From NCBI GenBank assembly GCA_012271225.1, contig JAAXGS010000050.1:1-13476 (forward strand): a stretch of DNA of 13,476 bases, written 5' to 3'. The notes beneath the pieces were generated by a model. It did no database searches. It was not told where the DNA came from and worked only from the letters and a program-made list of their open reading frames with translations. The DNA comes from Dehalococcoidia bacterium. GTDB taxonomy: Bacteria > Chloroflexota > Dehalococcoidia > UBA6926. Of the stretch, positions 6,834-12,691 are shown in pieces; the first letter of the stretch is position 1; the number at the start of each line of letters is the position of its first letter. Position numbers and translations under genes: made by a program.

Positions 6834-6909
6834 TGGCTCCGCGGGTAGGACTCGAACCTACGACCAATCGGTTAACAGCCGACCGCTCTACCTACTGAGC
6901 TACCGCGGA
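6834..6909 (-). tRNA. tRNA-Asn (anticodon GTT), CCA encoded
   Basis: The minus strand folds into a full cloverleaf: acceptor TCCGCGG/CCGCGGA, D stem GCTC/GAGC, anticodon stem GTCGG/CCGAT with loop CTGTTAA (anticodon GTT), variable loop TGGTC, T arm GTAGG-TTCGAGT-CCTAC, discriminator G and an encoded CCA at 6836-6834. All stems pair, with one G-T at the foot of the anticodon stem. It is not interrupted, and no integrase or att-like duplication is seen next to it. Confidence 0.97.
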
Positions 6910-6970
6910 GCGCTGCGAGTGCGCGCTGCCCGCAGACCCGGCGCCGTTAGTGCGCAGCAGACGCCCTTGC

Positions 6971-7000
6971 AGTATAGAGACCGCACGCCCGTATCCTCAA
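6971..7000 (-). promoter_or_regulatory. Promoter for tRNA-Asn (and possibly the molybdopterin subunit gene)
   Basis: On the minus strand TTGAGG (7000-6995) and TATACT (6976-6971) are separated by 18 bases. Transcription would start near 6964, about 55 bases before the mature tRNA 5' end. No terminator lies between the tRNA and the next minus-strand gene, so readthrough is possible. Confidence 0.7.
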
Positions 7001-7095
7001 CCTGAATGGGCTGCCCTCGTTGCGCTCCCCCTATCACTCCCAGCGTGTCATCCACGTGCAGCCAAAACCGTTTCGGTCCCGGCGGCCCGCGCCGC

Positions 7096-7101
7096 TATAC
7101 T
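7096..7101 (+). promoter_or_regulatory. Candidate -10 box for proC
   Basis: TATACT sits alone in GC-rich DNA about 105 bases before the GTG start of proC. The -35 region is poor (TTTCGG at 7071-7076 would need a 19-base spacer). The remaining 6910-7205 gap contains only this and the divergent tRNA promoter; I see no further gene. Confidence 0.5.
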
Positions 7102-7191
7102 CATAGCACGGACTCGTCCCGCGCGGCGTACTCAACAATCAACCACCGGACGCCGCGATGACATGGCCGGCACGCGCAGGCGGGGCGGAAT

Positions 7192-7197
7192 GGAGGG
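7192..7197 (+). promoter_or_regulatory. Ribosome binding site that fixes the GTG start of proC
   Basis: GGAGGG lies eight bases before GTG 7206. The ATG at 7158 in the same frame has no comparable site and would add 16 residues in front of the Rossmann glycine loop. Confidence 0.8.
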
Positions 7198-7205
7198 ATC
7201 ACGCG

Positions 7206-8012
7206 GTGGCGGAGATCGCGTTCATCGGCGGCGGCGTCATGGCGGAGGCCATGATTTCCTCGCTCATCGATAGGGGAGTCGCGCAGCCGTCAGAGATCAC
7301 GGTTGGGGAGATCGACGCCGCCCGCCGGGAGTACCTTGCCCGGACACACAAAGTCGGCGTGGTCAGTGAGAACGCGAAAGCGGCGGCGGGCCACGCTGAC
7401 GGGACGCCCGTCATCATCGCCCTGAAGCCGCAGCATATCGACGCCCTGCGAGAACTCAAGGGGGCGGGCGGCGGCAGTGGCCCGATCGTTTCCATCGCCG
7501 CCGGCGTGCCCATTGCCCGGCTGCGCGAACTGACAGGACGTCAGGCGGTGGTCCGCGTCATGCCCAACACGCCGGCGCAGATCGGTCTGGGCATGAGCGT
7601 CTGGACTGCGACCGCTGAGGTTGGCGACTCCTCACGTGAGCTGGTGAGCGCCATCCTCGGCGCAATGGGCCGCGAGTTGTACGTCCACGATGAGCGCTAT
7701 ATCGATATGGCGACGGCGTTGAGCGGCAGCGGCCCGGGCTATGTGTTTCTCTTTTTGGAGGCGCTGATTGACGCGGGCGTCCACATCGGTCTGCAGCGTG
7801 ACCAGGCGGAGCTCCTGGCGCGGCAGACGCTGCTTGGCTCCGCCGCGCTTGCCGATCAATCCGGCAGGCATCCGGCGGAGTTGCGCAACATGGTGACCTC
7901 ACCCGGCGGCACCACGGCGGAGGGCCTGGCGGCCCTTGAACAGGGCGGCCTGCGCGCGGCCGTGGCGCAGGCGGTGATCGCCGCCCATGCCAAGTCCCGG
8001 CAGCTCTCATGA
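7206..8012 (+). CDS. proC: Pyrroline-5-carboxylate reductase
   Basis: The last enzyme of proline biosynthesis, reducing 1-pyrroline-5-carboxylate to proline with NAD(P)H in the cytosol. With the GTG start at 7206 it has 268 residues, the usual ProC length. The N-terminal Rossmann loop is IGGGVMAEAM at residues 7-16. The family motifs follow in order: VRVMPNTPA around 116-124, ALSGSGPGYVF at 171-181, and the ProC signature TSPGGTTAEGLAAL at 231-244, which carries the substrate-binding residues. The start is preferred over ATG 7158 because of a strong Shine-Dalgarno and because ProC proteins normally begin just before the glycine loop. A YggT-family gene follows after 57 bases, the same neighbourhood seen in many bacteria including E. 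coli (yggS-proC-yggT). Confidence 0.97.
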   Translation: MAEIAFIGGGVMAEAMISSLIDRGVAQPSEITVGEIDAARREYLARTHKVGVVSENAKAAAGHADGTPVIIALKPQHIDALRELKGAGGGSGPIVSIAAGVPIARLRELTGRQAVVRVMPNTPAQIGLGMSVWTATAEVGDSSRELVSAILGAMGRELYVHDERYIDMATALSGSGPGYVFLFLEALIDAGVHIGLQRDQAELLARQTLLGSAALADQSGRHPAELRNMVTSPGGTTAEGLAALEQGGLRAAVAQAVIAAHAKSRQLS

Positions 8013-8057
8013 CGGCGGGCGCAGCACCCCGCCCTGCCTCTGACCCGCGCCGTCACG

Positions 8058-8063
8058 TATGCT
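8058..8063 (+). promoter_or_regulatory. Candidate -10 box, possibly giving a leaderless yggT transcript
   Basis: TATGCT ends six bases before the ATG at 8070, so a start at the usual distance would fall on or next to the A of the start codon. There is no Shine-Dalgarno before this ATG. The -35 region is not clear, so the box is tentative. Confidence 0.35.
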
Positions 8064-8069
8064 AATGCG

Positions 8070-8321
8070 ATGGAACTGCTCAAGACATTCGTCGTCCTGC
8101 TCGCACAGGTCCTGACGGTTGCGATTTTCGTGCGGGCGATCCTCTCCTGGTTTCCAAACGTCGGCAACGACAATCCGCTGGTGGCGGCGGTCTATCGCGT
8201 TACGGAGCCGGTCCTTGCCCCGCTCCGTTCGGTGATTCCGCTGGTGGGAATGATCGATATCACGCCGCTTGTCGCCATCATTGCCCTGCAGATCATCGCC
8301 CGAGTGTTCCTTTCCCTCTGA
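8070..8321 (+). CDS. YggT family membrane protein
   Basis: An 83-residue protein with two hydrophobic segments, about residues 4-26 and 58-83, joined by a loop carrying the family's conserved pattern: RAILSWFPN, then NPLV---Y-VTEPVLAPLR--IP---G-DI-PLV. YggT-family proteins are inner-membrane proteins of poorly defined role, linked in different bacteria to osmotic stress tolerance, cell division or thylakoid organisation in plastids. Length matches the single-repeat form. It follows proC on the same strand after 57 bases, a conserved neighbourhood. There is no ribosome binding site, and a -10-like box sits directly upstream, so it may be translated either by readthrough from proC or from a leaderless message. 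Confidence 0.92.
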   Translation: MELLKTFVVLLAQVLTVAIFVRAILSWFPNVGNDNPLVAAVYRVTEPVLAPLRSVIPLVGMIDITPLVAIIALQIIARVFLSL

Positions 8322-8327
8322 GCCTTT

Positions 8328-8340
8328 ATGAGCAGCTCAT
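8328..8340. promoter_or_regulatory. Inverted repeat abutting the MFS promoter (possible operator)
   Basis: ATGAGC and GCTCAT flank a single A, a perfect 6+6 inverted repeat that ends at the base before the CTGACA -35 hexamer. The position suits an operator or activator site; no cognate regulator can be named from sequence. Confidence 0.35.
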
Positions 8341-8370
8341 CTGACAGCGCAATCGGAATGTTGGTATGAT
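8341..8370 (+). promoter_or_regulatory. Sigma-70-type promoter for the MFS transporter
   Basis: CTGACA (8341-8346, five of six) and TATGAT (8365-8370, five of six) are separated by 18 bases; the -10 is preceded by TGG, an extended -10 form. Transcription would begin near 8377, giving a leader of about 33 bases. This separates the MFS gene from proC-yggT. Confidence 0.7.
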
Positions 8371-8409
8371 GCGGAATCCGCCACGATCACAGGAGTTATC
8401 CGGGCAGCA

Positions 8410-9732
8410 ATGAGCACAGGCGCCGCACAGCAGGAGATGAGTTTGCTCCGCCGATACGGCGCGGCGCTCAAATACGGCGACTACCGCAGGTTCTGGCTGT
8501 CGGCGACGTTTGCCGGCGCCGGCGTCTGGGGCCTCATCGCGGCGCGCGGCGTTCTGGCCTTTGAAATCTCAGACGACTCCGCATTCTGGGTCGGCGTGAC
8601 CACCTTCGCGGCGCTCATCCCGTTTGTCGCGGTTCCTCCGTTCAGCGGCATTCTGGCGGACCGGTTCGATCGACGCTATCTCATTGCAATGGCGCACGCC
8701 GTCAACGTGGTCCTGGCGCTTGTCCTGGTCCAACTCTATTTCGCCGACAGCATCCAACTCTGGCACCTTGTCCTCATCTCCCTGCTCAGCGGCATTGCGC
8801 GCGGCGTTCAGATGCCGGCGCAGAGCGCCCTGATCCCCAATCTTGTCAACCGGGAGGAAATCCTGAACGCGGTGGCGCTCAACAACCTCTCCCTGCAGGG
8901 CGCGCGGCTGATTGGCGGGCTGGCCGTGGGACTGCTGCTGGTGGGACCAAGCGGAACGGCCCTCGGCATCGCGTTCGCGCTCGCGGCGGGCGGCTACGTC
9001 TGCGCCACGATCCTTGTCCTGACCATTCGGACCGCCTCAACGGGCGCGATAGCTCAGAGCGACTCTCTCTGGGACATTGCGACGGCCGGCGTCGTCTATG
9101 CGTGGCGCACGCCGACCGTTGGGCTGATGCTGATTTTTGTCGCTCTCCACTGCGGCCTCACCATGGGCTTTGAGTCGATCCTGCCGCTCCACGGCAAGGC
9201 GCAGTGGGCCGCGCCGGGCACCGCCCTGCCGTACTTCCTCGCCGCATTCGGACTGGGCGCGGTCTTTGGCGTCATGGCCATCGCCGGCATCCGCAGTGAG
9301 CGGCACAAGGGTATCGCTCTGCTGGTGGTCGCTTTTGGCAGTTCCGTAGGCGTGCTGATCCTTGGGCTTGCGCCGTCGCAGTGGATAGGGTTGACGGGCG
9401 CGTTCGTCATGGGATTGACGCAGGCGCCGTTCATGGCGCTCGCCATCGCGTACATCCAGACCGTGGTGCCGGACGCCATTCGCGGCCGCGTCTCAAGCCT
9501 GTTCACCATGTCCGCGCTCAGCCTGATGGCCATCGTCAACGCCGTGTTCGGGTTTGTGGCGGACTTCGTCGGTTCCGTGCCCGTCCTCGTCGTGTCCGGC
9601 GCGGCGTTCATCGCCGTCTCTTTCCTGGCCGCAACGGTCGTCGTTCGGTTGCGCCGCGTCATGTTTGAGGGGTTCGGGGTTGGGGCGCAGACACCCGCCC
9701 CCGCGGCCGCGCCCAGCGGCGGCTCACGCTGA
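8410..9732 (+). CDS. Major facilitator superfamily transporter (DHA3/MFS_3-like exporter)
   Basis: A 440-residue integral membrane protein, the usual size for a 12-span facilitator. It opens with a short cytosolic segment ending LKYGDYRRFWLS, typical of the EntS/MFS_3 branch, and has the motif-A-like loop SGILADRFDRRY at residues 79-90 between spans 2 and 3, GVQMPAQSALIPNLVNREE and NAVALNNLSLQGARLIGG in the N-half, and RGRVSSLFTMSALS in the C-half. Members of this branch export siderophores, drugs or other small molecules by proton antiport; the substrate here cannot be told. The C-terminal tail is Ala/Pro-rich and cytosolic. AGGAG at 8391-8395 lies 14 bases before the ATG, a long spacing; an in-frame ATG at codon 10 is a less likely alternative. 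It has its own promoter. The PadR gene starts about 150 bases downstream. Confidence 0.9.
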   Translation: MSTGAAQQEMSLLRRYGAALKYGDYRRFWLSATFAGAGVWGLIAARGVLAFEISDDSAFWVGVTTFAALIPFVAVPPFSGILADRFDRRYLIAMAHAVNVVLALVLVQLYFADSIQLWHLVLISLLSGIARGVQMPAQSALIPNLVNREEILNAVALNNLSLQGARLIGGLAVGLLLVGPSGTALGIAFALAAGGYVCATILVLTIRTASTGAIAQSDSLWDIATAGVVYAWRTPTVGLMLIFVALHCGLTMGFESILPLHGKAQWAAPGTALPYFLAAFGLGAVFGVMAIAGIRSERHKGIALLVVAFGSSVGVLILGLAPSQWIGLTGAFVMGLTQAPFMALAIAYIQTVVPDAIRGRVSSLFTMSALSLMAIVNAVFGFVADFVGSVPVLVVSGAAFIAVSFLAATVVVRLRRVMFEGFGVGAQTPAPAAAPSGGSR

Positions 9733-9792
9733 GCGCGTCCTCTCCGGCGCCTGTTTCCCATACGCACTGCCGCCACAAAACACACGCGGTGG

Positions 9793-9798
9793 TACAAT
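9793..9798 (+). promoter_or_regulatory. Candidate -10 box for the padR cluster
   Basis: TACAAT lies in the 151-base gap between the MFS stop and the PadR start; transcription would begin near 9805, leaving a leader of about 79 bases. The -35 region is poor (CTGCCG at 9767-9772 would require a 20-base spacer), consistent with a regulated promoter but not proof of one. Confidence 0.45.
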
Positions 9799-9812
9799 CG
9801 ACCCTGATTGGC

Positions 9813-9838
9813 TGACGGGGCGGCATGGCCCGCCGTCA
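9813..9838 (+). promoter_or_regulatory. Hairpin/inverted repeat in the padR leader
   Basis: TGACGG (9813-9818) pairs with CCGTCA (9833-9838), and GG/CC can extend the stem past a one-base bulge. It lies just after the predicted transcription start, a position where an autorepressor or leader structure could act. The classical PadR site (ATGT spaced from ACAT) is not seen. Confidence 0.35.
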
Positions 9839-9883
9839 AGCGTATGGGCATCATGCGGGGAAGTGATGCCGTGGGGGTGTGAT

Positions 9884-10216
9884 GTGAGTGAGCGTGAACT
9901 TCTGAAGGGCAGCACGGATCCCTTGCTTTTGGCGCTGCTGAGCGAACGTCCGATGTACGGCTATGAGATCCTGCGGGAGGTGGAACGCCGCTCCGACGGG
10001 TATTTCAACATGAAGGAGGGCACCCTGTATCCCGCCCTGCACCGACTGGAGCGGGACGGGCTTGTTGAGGGGCTGTGGCGCAACGCGCCGAGCGGGCAAT
10101 ACCGCCGGTATTACGCCATATCCAAGCGCGGCCTCCAGCGGCTTGAACAGCGCCGCAGGGAATGGTTCAACTTCTCCCGCGCAGTCAATCTCATCATCGC
10201 CGACTCCGCATCCTAG
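9884..10216 (+). CDS. PadR family winged-helix transcriptional regulator
   Basis: A 110-residue regulator of the short PadR type (subfamily 2), which lacks the long C-terminal dimerisation domain. Residues 1-10 (MSERELLKGS with GTG as Met) are the family's usual N-terminus; PMYGYEILREVE at 23-34 is the signature helix, EGTLYPALHRLERDGLV at 45-61 the recognition helix, and GQYRRYYAISKRG at 71-83 the wing. The C-terminal helix (residues 84-105) would form the dimer contact. The start is GTG 9884; an in-frame ATG at 9866 with GGGGAAG just upstream is possible and would add six residues. Such proteins normally repress their own operon or a neighbouring membrane-protein gene. A HAAS-domain membrane protein begins 15 bases after its stop, the typical partner arrangement. 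Confidence 0.93.
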   Translation: MSERELLKGSTDPLLLALLSERPMYGYEILREVERRSDGYFNMKEGTLYPALHRLERDGLVEGLWRNAPSGQYRRYYAISKRGLQRLEQRRREWFNFSRAVNLIIADSAS

Positions 10217-10231
10217 CGGAGCCCCCGCCCC

Positions 10232-11200
10232 ATGCCCTTCCCGAACAGCATCACGGCGCCGATTCAAGCGCTCACAATCCACGCTCTCGCGCGGCTCAGG
10301 GCGCGGCGCAGCGTTCTGCGGGAACTTGCCGATCACATTGAGGACCGCCGCGATAGCCTTGTTCATGAACAGGGGCTTCCGCCGGGTGAGGCGTACGCCG
10401 CGGCCGTGCGCGCCTTCGGCAACCCGCGCGCGGTCGCCACGCAGTTGGAGCGTATCCGCAACCAGGGATCATGGCTTGACGTTGCGCTTGGCGCGATCCC
10501 GAGCCTGATCGTCAGCTTCCTGTTCGCAACGCACCGATGGTATGAGCGTGAGTGGATCATCGGCGCGGCCCTTCTGGCCATGGTCATCAGTTCGCTGGGC
10601 GTGTTCCTGTTCAGCGGACGCGCGTGGGTCTACTCCTGGCTGAGCTACGCCCTGTTCCCGGTCCTGCTCGTCGGTGTCGTCAGCCTCGCCACCACGGGAT
10701 ACGCGGCGTGGAGCGTTTTGGAGGGGAGTCACGTCGCGCGCGACCCGGCCAGTTGGGTGCTCAGCATCGGGCTGGGGCTCGCCGGTGTTGGCGTGATGAT
10801 CACGCTGCTGGTGTGGCTCAGCAAGAAGGACTGGATCCACGGCATGCTGGTTGTCCTGCCGATAACGCTGCTGGCCGTGGCGCTACTGGTCTTTGACCAG
10901 GGCGCGTATGACACGATTACGCAGGCGGGCACGCACAACGCCATCCTGTTTGGAGCGTTTGCTTTCGTGGTTGCCGCCACGATCAGGATGGGCGACCGTC
11001 TTCTCAAGATCGGCGTGCTGGCCACCGCATTGCCGCTGGCCTTTCTGATCATCTCAAACGGCATGGACATCGGTATCCGCATCGCCGTGACGGTTCTGGT
11101 CAGCCTGCCCGCGCTCCTGCTCATCATTGCGCCGCTGGTGGTATCGATCCATGACGCGGAGGCCGATGAGCGATTTGAGCCGGACGCGCAGCGGCAATGA
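10232..11200 (+). CDS. HAAS-domain multi-span membrane protein (PadR partner)
   Basis: A 322-residue membrane protein. Residues about 27-77 (VLRELADHIEDRRDSL, then GLPPGEAYAAAVRAFGNPRAVATQLER) match the HAAS/permease-prefix helical domain that is commonly encoded next to PadR regulators and is thought to relay a signal between membrane and regulator. The remainder has about eight hydrophobic spans (roughly 82-100, 108-128, 134-157, 174-196, 203-221, 237-250, 257-275, 283-304) without an ATPase or catalytic motif, and ends in a charged tail (DAEADERFEPDAQRQ). The start is ATG 10232 with GCGGAG ten bases upstream. It sits 15 bases after the PadR stop and 18 bases before the PlsY-like gene, so all are probably one transcript. 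The role as sensor or anti-regulator is inferred from the family; no ligand site is visible. Confidence 0.82.
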   Translation: MPFPNSITAPIQALTIHALARLRARRSVLRELADHIEDRRDSLVHEQGLPPGEAYAAAVRAFGNPRAVATQLERIRNQGSWLDVALGAIPSLIVSFLFATHRWYEREWIIGAALLAMVISSLGVFLFSGRAWVYSWLSYALFPVLLVGVVSLATTGYAAWSVLEGSHVARDPASWVLSIGLGLAGVGVMITLLVWLSKKDWIHGMLVVLPITLLAVALLVFDQGAYDTITQAGTHNAILFGAFAFVVAATIRMGDRLLKIGVLATALPLAFLIISNGMDIGIRIAVTVLVSLPALLLIIAPLVVSIHDAEADERFEPDAQRQ

Positions 11201-11218
11201 TTTCCTGCGGACGCTGAT

Positions 11219-11917
11219 TTGGCCTTCGATCAGTCTGTGACCTACGCCGCGGCGGCGCTTCTGGGCTACGTCATCGGCGCGGCGCCCATCATCTACTTCG
11301 TGGCGCGCGCGCGCGGCATCGACCTGCGCGCCGTGGGCACGGGAAACATCGGCGCCGGGAACGTGTGGCGGCACGGGGGCATGGCAGTCGGCGCGCTGTC
11401 CATCGTGATCGAGGTTGGCAAGGGCACGGTTGCCGCGCTCCTCGCCAGGGAGTTGCTGCCAAGCGAGACCCCGGACTGGACCGCCGTGGCCGGAGGCATC
11501 GGCGCGGTTATGGGGCAGATGTGGCCTGCAACCCTGCGCTTTCAGGGGGGACGCGGCAACGGCACAGCGGCCGGAGCGCTCCTCGCGTTTCATCCACTCA
11601 TGTTTGCCGTCGGATTCGCGGTGTTTCTGTTCATGACCTTCCGCAACATCATCCGTAACGTCCGGCCGGGCGGCGCGTCATCGCCGCGCAGCAGGGCCGT
11701 CCCAATAGCCGTGATCACCGGCATGTCGATCTACGTCGTCCTGGGCATCGCGATTGTCGAATACATCCCCGCCAGTGCCGGCGCTCTTGTCCTTGCGCTC
11801 ACGTTCCTGCGGCGCGCCACAGCGCCCTGGCCCACGGACCCGGAGACCGGCCTCCCGCCCGAGCGCCGCTCCCTCCTCGCCGCCCTGCTCTACGATCGCC
11901 CCAACTTCAACGGATGA
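11219..11917 (+). CDS. PlsY-like glycerol-3-phosphate acyltransferase family protein, divergent
   Basis: A 232-residue multi-span membrane protein of the PlsY family, which transfers acyl from acyl-phosphate to glycerol-3-phosphate at the start of phospholipid synthesis. The first loop reads LRAVGTGNIGAGNVWR (residues 36-51), equivalent to the family's R--GSGN-GATN; IEVGKGT at 64-70 matches the -D--KG- step, and MGQMWPATLRFQGGRGNGTA (98-117 region) matches GH-FP-F--FKGGKGVAT. Several usual residues differ: Thr for the Ser of SGN, Gly for Thr in GATN, Gln for His in GH. The C-terminal RH-EN---L--G-E motif is not recognisable. The start is uncertain: TTG 11219 or GTG 11237, neither with a strong Shine-Dalgarno. 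Its stop overlaps the start of the kinase gene as ATGA. Activity as a true PlsY is therefore open. Confidence 0.8.
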   Translation: MAFDQSVTYAAAALLGYVIGAAPIIYFVARARGIDLRAVGTGNIGAGNVWRHGGMAVGALSIVIEVGKGTVAALLARELLPSETPDWTAVAGGIGAVMGQMWPATLRFQGGRGNGTAAGALLAFHPLMFAVGFAVFLFMTFRNIIRNVRPGGASSPRSRAVPIAVITGMSIYVVLGIAIVEYIPASAGALVLALTFLRRATAPWPTDPETGLPPERRSLLAALLYDRPNFNG

Positions 11918-12615
11918 GCGCGCCAACGGCCCCGTTGCCTGACGCAGCGACCACCCGGAGCGCGGGCGACACGGACCGCCTCTATGACAGCCTCGGGCCG
12001 CTGCCCCCGCCCGCCGGCCGCCCGATCCTCATCGTCCTGTCCGGCCTGCCCGGCAGCGGCAAGTCCCACCTGTGCCGGAGGCTCGCAGAGCTGCACTCCC
12101 CGCTCGTCGTTCTTGAGACGGACGCGCTCCGCACCGCCCTCGTGGACACGCCGCCAACGCACGCTCCGGCGGAGAATGCCCGCCTTTTTCGCGCCGTTCA
12201 TCGCCTGCTTGAGCAGTTGCTCCGCGCCGGTCACTGTGTCGCCCTGGACGCGACGAATCTCATTCGCCGCAACCGAAAGCGCCTGTATCAGATCGCGGAG
12301 CGAAGCCGCGCGGCAGTGCTGATCATTCAGCTGACTGCGCCGGAGCCGCTGATCAGGGAACGCCTGACCCGCCGCGCGGCGGACGCGCAGGCGGGGCGCG
12401 CAACGGGCGACAACTCCACCGCCGGCATCGACGTGTACGAACGGATGCGGGACACAGCCCAGCCCATCAAGCACGATCATCTGGTCATCGATTCGTCCAT
12501 GGACATCACGCCCGCGCTGCGGGAGATCACCCGGCGGCTGCAGCGGCATGAACATCCCTCAAGCAGGATTTCCGTCCCCGCTGCCGTCCGGGGCAAGGCA
12601 TCAATGGGGATATAA
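11914..12615 (+). CDS. P-loop ATPase/kinase of the AAA_33 (polynucleotide-kinase/zeta-like) group
   Basis: A 233-residue cytosolic P-loop protein. Residues 38-51 (ILIVLSGLPGSGKS) carry the Walker A, ETDALR at 68-73 follows the second strand as in small-molecule and polynucleotide kinases, and ALDATNLIRRNRKRL at 110-124 is the DATN-type motif of this group, binding substrate or acting as Walker B. LIRERLTRR at 146-154 is a lid with arginines for ATP phosphates. The first 35 residues are Pro/Ala-rich and likely disordered. The phosphate acceptor cannot be told. It overlaps the PlsY-like stop by four bases, so the two are translationally coupled. Its TAA stop lies inside a TATAAT box for the next gene. 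A zeta toxin is unlikely since there is no antitoxin-like neighbour. Confidence 0.83.
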   Translation: MSAPTAPLPDAATTRSAGDTDRLYDSLGPLPPPAGRPILIVLSGLPGSGKSHLCRRLAELHSPLVVLETDALRTALVDTPPTHAPAENARLFRAVHRLLEQLLRAGHCVALDATNLIRRNRKRLYQIAERSRAAVLIIQLTAPEPLIRERLTRRAADAQAGRATGDNSTAGIDVYERMRDTAQPIKHDHLVIDSSMDITPALREITRRLQRHEHPSSRISVPAAVRGKASMGI

Positions 12616-12616
12616 T
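12611..12616 (+). promoter_or_regulatory. Perfect -10 box overlapping the kinase stop codon
   Basis: TATAAT matches the sigma-70 consensus exactly and contains the TAA stop of the kinase gene at 12613-12615. Transcription would start near 12623, leaving a leader of about 69 bases before the aminopeptidase GTG. The -35 position (CCGGGG) is not consensus. Confidence 0.55.
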
Positions 12617-12691
12617 CGCCAAACCGATTGCTTGCGCCCCCGCGCAGCAACAGGACGCGGACGCGAATCATCACGATATGGAGTGTGACAC

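Noticed and set aside
6787..6867. 27-residue extension of the molybdopterin subunit
   Set aside because: Its translation (VVGSSPTRG) is the T arm of the tRNA read as protein, a well-known artefact.
6834..7000. tRNA as an integration site for a mobile element
   Set aside because: No integrase, no partial tRNA duplication and no change in gene content is seen on either side.
11914..12615. Zeta-type toxin of a toxin-antitoxin pair
   Set aside because: The fold group fits, but there is no small antitoxin gene next to it and it is coupled to a lipid gene instead.
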